Below are positions 23,847 to 26,077 of a DNA stretch of 26,077 nt, in pieces (the stretch's first letter is position 1; each line of letters starts with the position of its first letter). The translations under genes and the position numbers were made by a program. The stretch is taken from positions 1 to 26,077 of the forward strand of contig CAJTUT010000017.1 of NCBI GenBank assembly GCA_910579455.1. Reading direction: 5' to 3'. The stretch is from an uncultured Bacilli bacterium. GTDB lineage: Bacteria > Bacillota_I > Bacilli_A > RF39 > UBA660. The notes under the pieces are model-generated. The model made no database searches and was not told the origin of the DNA. It saw only the letters and a list, made by a program, of their open reading frames with translations.

Positions 23847-23857
23847 GGAGGTGTTAT

Positions 23858-24112
23858 ATGAACGCAAATGAAACTTTACAATTAATCGCACAACATTGGT
23901 GCAATCTAAACGATCTTATGAAATTAGCAGGAGTTGGTAGAAACTCAGCACTTAAGATTAAAAATCAAATAAAAACTACATTAGAAAGCGAAGGAATATA
24001 TGTTCCAAAGAATACTGTTCCAATGCAAGAAGTTGTTAAGCTACTTGATATAGATATTGAATATCTTGAATCAAGAAATAAAAGTTTGAAGGGAGATGTT
24101 AGTATTGCTTAG
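23858..24112 (+). CDS. Small DNA-binding protein of an integrative element (excisionase/DUF3173-like)
   Basis: The 84-residue protein has a helix-turn-helix-like segment (NLNDLMKLAGVGRNSALKIKNQI, given here in part) followed by GIYVPKNTVPMQEVVKLLDIDIEYL. This resembles small proteins encoded just before the integrase in Gram-positive ICEs, such as DUF3173 or excisionase-like factors. AAGGAGGTG sits 6 bases before the ATG. It follows the initiator remnant by 11 bases and overlaps the next reading frame. It is the only gene of this fossil set that looks complete. The family assignment is from pattern resemblance only. Confidence 0.55.
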   Translation: MNANETLQLIAQHWCNLNDLMKLAGVGRNSALKIKNQIKTTLESEGIYVPKNTVPMQEVVKLLDIDIEYLESRNKSLKGDVSIA

Positions 24113-24993
24113 TTCAATTAATCAAATAGATACAAGTATAAAAAAAGACATCATAGTTAACAACCTAATGAAGTCTAAAGATGTGTATCTATTAGTATCT
24201 AACCCTAAAGTAGGAAAGTCTATGTTGGCACTGCAACTTTCCTGCTCCGTTTTTAGGACACAAAACAAATTCCTCACCTGTTTTATATATTACCACAGAG
24301 TCTGATAAAGGTCAATTAAGGGAACGTCTAGAATTCCAAGAATTATCGATAAATAATGATAATTTATTTGTAATTGATAGAGATAATAAAAGTAATATAT
24401 CTTTAAGAGATATGGAACTAGATATTAAAACCTTTGTAGAAGAACACAATGGTAAATTAATTATACTAGACATGTTAAAGGATATTGATTTTGGAGTACA
24501 ATATGATATCAATAATTATCAAGATGTATCTCAACAAGTATTAAATCCTTCTACTAACAATAAAGATAGTGAATGGTATATATCTAGTCCTAAAACAAAT
24601 TCATCTAATAGAACTATACCTGTTCCAGATGTTTTACTAAAAGATTTATTAGAATTAAAGAAAAGTAATGAAGCGTTTAAGAAATTTAAGTTAACTTGGT
24701 TTGTATTAGGTGATGATCAACCTATTACAACTCATCAGTTTTATAGTAGACGTGATTTATATGCAAGTAAAGCTGGTCTAAAAAGAATAAGAATTCATGA
24801 TTTTAGACATAGTTGTACAAGTATATTAATATCTGCTTCTACTCCAATTACAGCTGTATCTAACTTTTTAGGACATGCTGATTCAACAGAAACACTAGAA
24901 ACATATGCTCATTTAATAAAAAAAGATTATCAAAAGATAACCAATTATTTCGATAATATGGAACAACAATATAATCAAAAATCAGAAGAATAA
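24105..24993 (+). pseudogene. RepA-like ATPase fused to the C-terminal half of a tyrosine integrase, frameshifted
   Basis: From a TTG start at 24105 (GGGAG 9 bases upstream) the frame encodes the Walker A loop SNPKVGKSMLALQ of a RecA-fold helicase/ATPase (RepA/AAA_25 type). An extra T in the run at 24250-24254 shifts the frame. The continuation reads PVLYITTESDKGQLRERL and Walker B KLIILDMLKD. Near 24540-24570 the ATPase stops and a tyrosine recombinase begins: SPKTNSSNRTIPV (catalytic lysine region), IHDFRH (HxxR), FLGHAD and the tyrosine in LETYAHL. The first catalytic arginine and the whole DNA-binding half are missing. It is thus a deletion fusion of two genes and is not expected to recombine DNA. 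Confidence 0.8.
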
Positions 24994-25024
24994 ACCATAT
25001 TAAACTTATATAAACCATCAGTAA

Positions 25025-25045
25025 TGATGGGTAATTGATGGGTAG
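25025..25045 (+). repeat. Paired TGATGGGTA repeats, right copy
   Basis: Two copies of TGATGGGTA (25025-25033, 25036-25044) lie 31 bases after the integrase stop, with the same 2-base gap and orientation as the pair at 14500-14520. The second copy runs into the right arm of the 31-bp inverted repeat. Confidence 0.65.
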
Positions 25046-25070
25046 CGTGCTCTGATTTTAGTTATTAATT
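25040..25070 (-). repeat. 31-bp inverted repeat, right arm
   Basis: GGGTAGCGTGCTCTG continues to GTTATTAATT and is perfectly complementary to 23527-23557 in inverted orientation. The repeat ends sharply on both sides, with mismatches at the next bases. Confidence 0.85.
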
Positions 25071-25098
25071 TTTAAAAAGCCCCGTAAATTCAAGCAAA

Positions 25099-25137
25099 AA
25101 CAAAAAGTGAGTCAGCTTTTGCTGACTCTTCAGGGGG
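25099..25137 (-). terminator. Hairpin terminator at the right edge of the island
   Basis: On the minus strand GAGTCAGC, loop AAAA, GCTGACTC is followed by ACTTTTTGTTTTTG. The flanks (CCCCCTGAAG before, CACTTTTTGT after) equal those of the hairpin at 14359-14393 although the stems differ. It would end leftward transcription of the unknown gene at 25268-25795. Confidence 0.65.
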
Positions 25138-25151
25138 TTCGGTTGAATATA

Positions 25152-25206
25152 TACTCATCCTATATATCAATGAGTAATATATCAGCATGATATTAAACCA
25201 TCATGC
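25152..25206. repeat. Two adjacent small palindromes
   Basis: TACTCAT/ATGAGTA (25152-25176, 11-base loop) is followed by GCATGA/TCATGC (25185-25206, 10-base loop). Neither is followed by a T run. They may be protein-binding or element-end structures; no function is assigned. Confidence 0.35.
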
Positions 25207-25267
25207 ATCTTAATCATAAATTATAATTCATAAAAAGTCAATTCCTATTTTGAATTTTTACTCTACT

Positions 25268-25795
25268 TTACATATTAACTGTAGCAGCAGTTGCCGTAGA
25301 AGGAACGATGATTGGATGTCTTTCCTTTGTCTTTACCTTTCTTTTTAAGGGAGAACAAAGTTTGGAATATTCCACAGAAACATCTTCCTTTTCCCTGCAT
25401 TTATATGCCGCTATAGAAATAATAGTATCATTCAAACTAGGATTCACATTATTTCCAAATACATTAGTATATACTTCTACATCACATTCCGAAATTTGTC
25501 TTTCTCTATAAACTTTCGTAATATAATCTGAAATTCGGTTCAACCCTACATCATGATACATTTTTAACTCTACATAGATAAATGATTCCTTATTATCTAG
25601 CAATTTCCTAATAGTTTCATCAGAATACGATTGCTTCATACACCATTCAACCTCTTCTACTAAATCATAAAACAAATGAAGAAGTGCAAGATTTTTCTCA
25701 CAATATCCCAGTTTTCTTAACAATTCAATATCTCTATATTCTTCATAACCTAAACCTTCTAATAATTTCTCATTTTTCTGACCCAGTTGACTCAT
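25268..25795 (-). CDS. Hypothetical protein behind an attenuator-like leader
   Basis: The 175-residue soluble protein has no motif I recognise. The first 100 residues are predicted helical (NEKLLEGLGYEEYRDIELL, LALLHLFYDLVEEVEWCMK, ETIRKLLDNKESF). The middle holds IYVELKMYHDVGLNRISDYI. The C-terminus has a basic patch (CSPLKRKVKTKERH) and ends PSTATAATVNM. GGAGAAG lies 5 bases before the ATG. No signal peptide or membrane segment is seen. It has its own promoter (25959-25987) and a leader with a strong intrinsic terminator, which suggests regulated read-through. It stands outside the mobile remnants on the right. Function unknown. Confidence 0.65.
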   Translation of the reverse strand: MSQLGQKNEKLLEGLGYEEYRDIELLRKLGYCEKNLALLHLFYDLVEEVEWCMKQSYSDETIRKLLDNKESFIYVELKMYHDVGLNRISDYITKVYRERQISECDVEVYTNVFGNNVNPSLNDTIISIAAYKCREKEDVSVEYSKLCSPLKRKVKTKERHPIIVPSTATAATVNM

Positions 25796-25839
25796 TTAGG
25801 CTTCTCCTTTCCAAATAATACTCTATGCTTTTTGGCGAC

Positions 25840-25879
25840 AAAAAAACACAGGGTACTAATATTTCCTAGTGACTCCGTG
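25840..25879 (-). terminator. Intrinsic terminator inside the leader of the 25268-25795 gene
   Basis: On the minus strand CACGGAGTCACTA pairs with TTAGTACCCTGTG (one bulge, one mismatch) around a short AT-rich loop and is followed by seven T. It lies between the promoter and the gene, so read-through must occur for expression. Confidence 0.65.
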
Positions 25880-25958
25880 CATGATGCCCGTGTAGAATTA
25901 TAGAATTCCAGCATAGCTCACATAATATTATATGCTTATATGCTCTCACCGATATAAA

Positions 25959-25987
25959 ATAATATCATATAATTGACATCTTGTCAA
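25959..25987 (-). promoter_or_regulatory. Promoter of the 25268-25795 gene
   Basis: A perfect TTGACA (25982-25987) is followed by 17 bases and TATTAT (25959-25964) on the minus strand. Transcription would start near 25952 and give a leader of about 155 nt. The stretch from 25988 to the window end shows no further gene. Confidence 0.7.
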
Positions 25988-26077
25988 TTATGAATTACTA
26001 TGTTAATTTAAGTTTGAAGTGCAACATTTCATAATTGAAAAAGACATATGAATAATCTATAATATCTTTTCGCTACA

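Noticed and set aside
24312..24512. A minus-strand frame inside the ATPase remnant
   Set aside because: It is antisense to recognisable ATPase sequence, including Walker B, so it is a shadow.
1..26077. CRISPR array, tRNA or rRNA genes
   Set aside because: No regularly spaced repeats, cloverleaf-like sequence or rRNA segments were seen on either strand by reading.

Overview
The window comes from a very AT-rich Gram-positive genome, most likely a low-GC Bacillota of the Erysipelotrichia/Bacilli type found in the gut. This rests on a glmS ribozyme upstream of glmS, strong AGGAGG-type ribosome binding sites, a Staphylococcus-like class I fructose-bisphosphate aldolase, a lipobox lipoprotein, and TTGACA/TATAAT promoters. 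Tryptophan is read from TGG throughout, so the ordinary bacterial code fits.

Region 1 (1-5000) starts with the 3' end of an IS110 transposase. A leftward block follows: a ribozyme-controlled glmS, a lipoprotein and a pentapeptide-repeat protein. Next comes a broken ISAs1-type transposase whose middle has been replaced by a piece of an unrelated gene on the opposite strand.

Region 2 (5000-13900) is mostly housekeeping or conserved accessory chromosome, nearly all leftward. It holds an unknown small protein, a rightward alanine racemase, a single-ring ClpB/ClpC-like AAA+ ATPase, class I aldolase, a small membrane protein, dCMP deaminase, a glycosyltransferase-methyltransferase fusion, a decayed GNAT plus NIF3-like pair, a Sel1-repeat protein, an HD-domain phosphohydrolase and a Fic AMP-transferase.

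Region 3 (about 14360-25140) is a genomic island. Its core is a leftward operon of six genes: an XRE regulator; a 1011-residue Eco57I-like fused nuclease-methyltransferase; a second stand-alone adenine methyltransferase; a GIY-YIG (T5orf172-type) nuclease; a PHP-phosphoesterase/SMC-like ABC ATPase (TrlF-like); and a small acidic protein overlapping it. This looks like a restriction-modification system carrying a second DNA- or RNA-targeting module in the same transcription unit. Divergent promoters with a palindromic operator separate it from rightward fossils of an integrative element: a replication-initiator N-terminus, a small DNA-binding protein, and a RepA-like ATPase fused by deletion to the catalytic end of a tyrosine integrase. 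A perfect 31-bp inverted repeat brackets these fossils. Paired TGATGGGTA repeats with an 11-bp period lie at both ends of the whole island in direct orientation, suggesting integrase-site remnants. The lost integrase arginine region and a frameshift suggest the island can no longer move on its own.

Region 4 (25140-26077) has one leftward gene of unknown function behind a roughly 150-nt leader that contains an intrinsic terminator, so it is a candidate for transcription attenuation.
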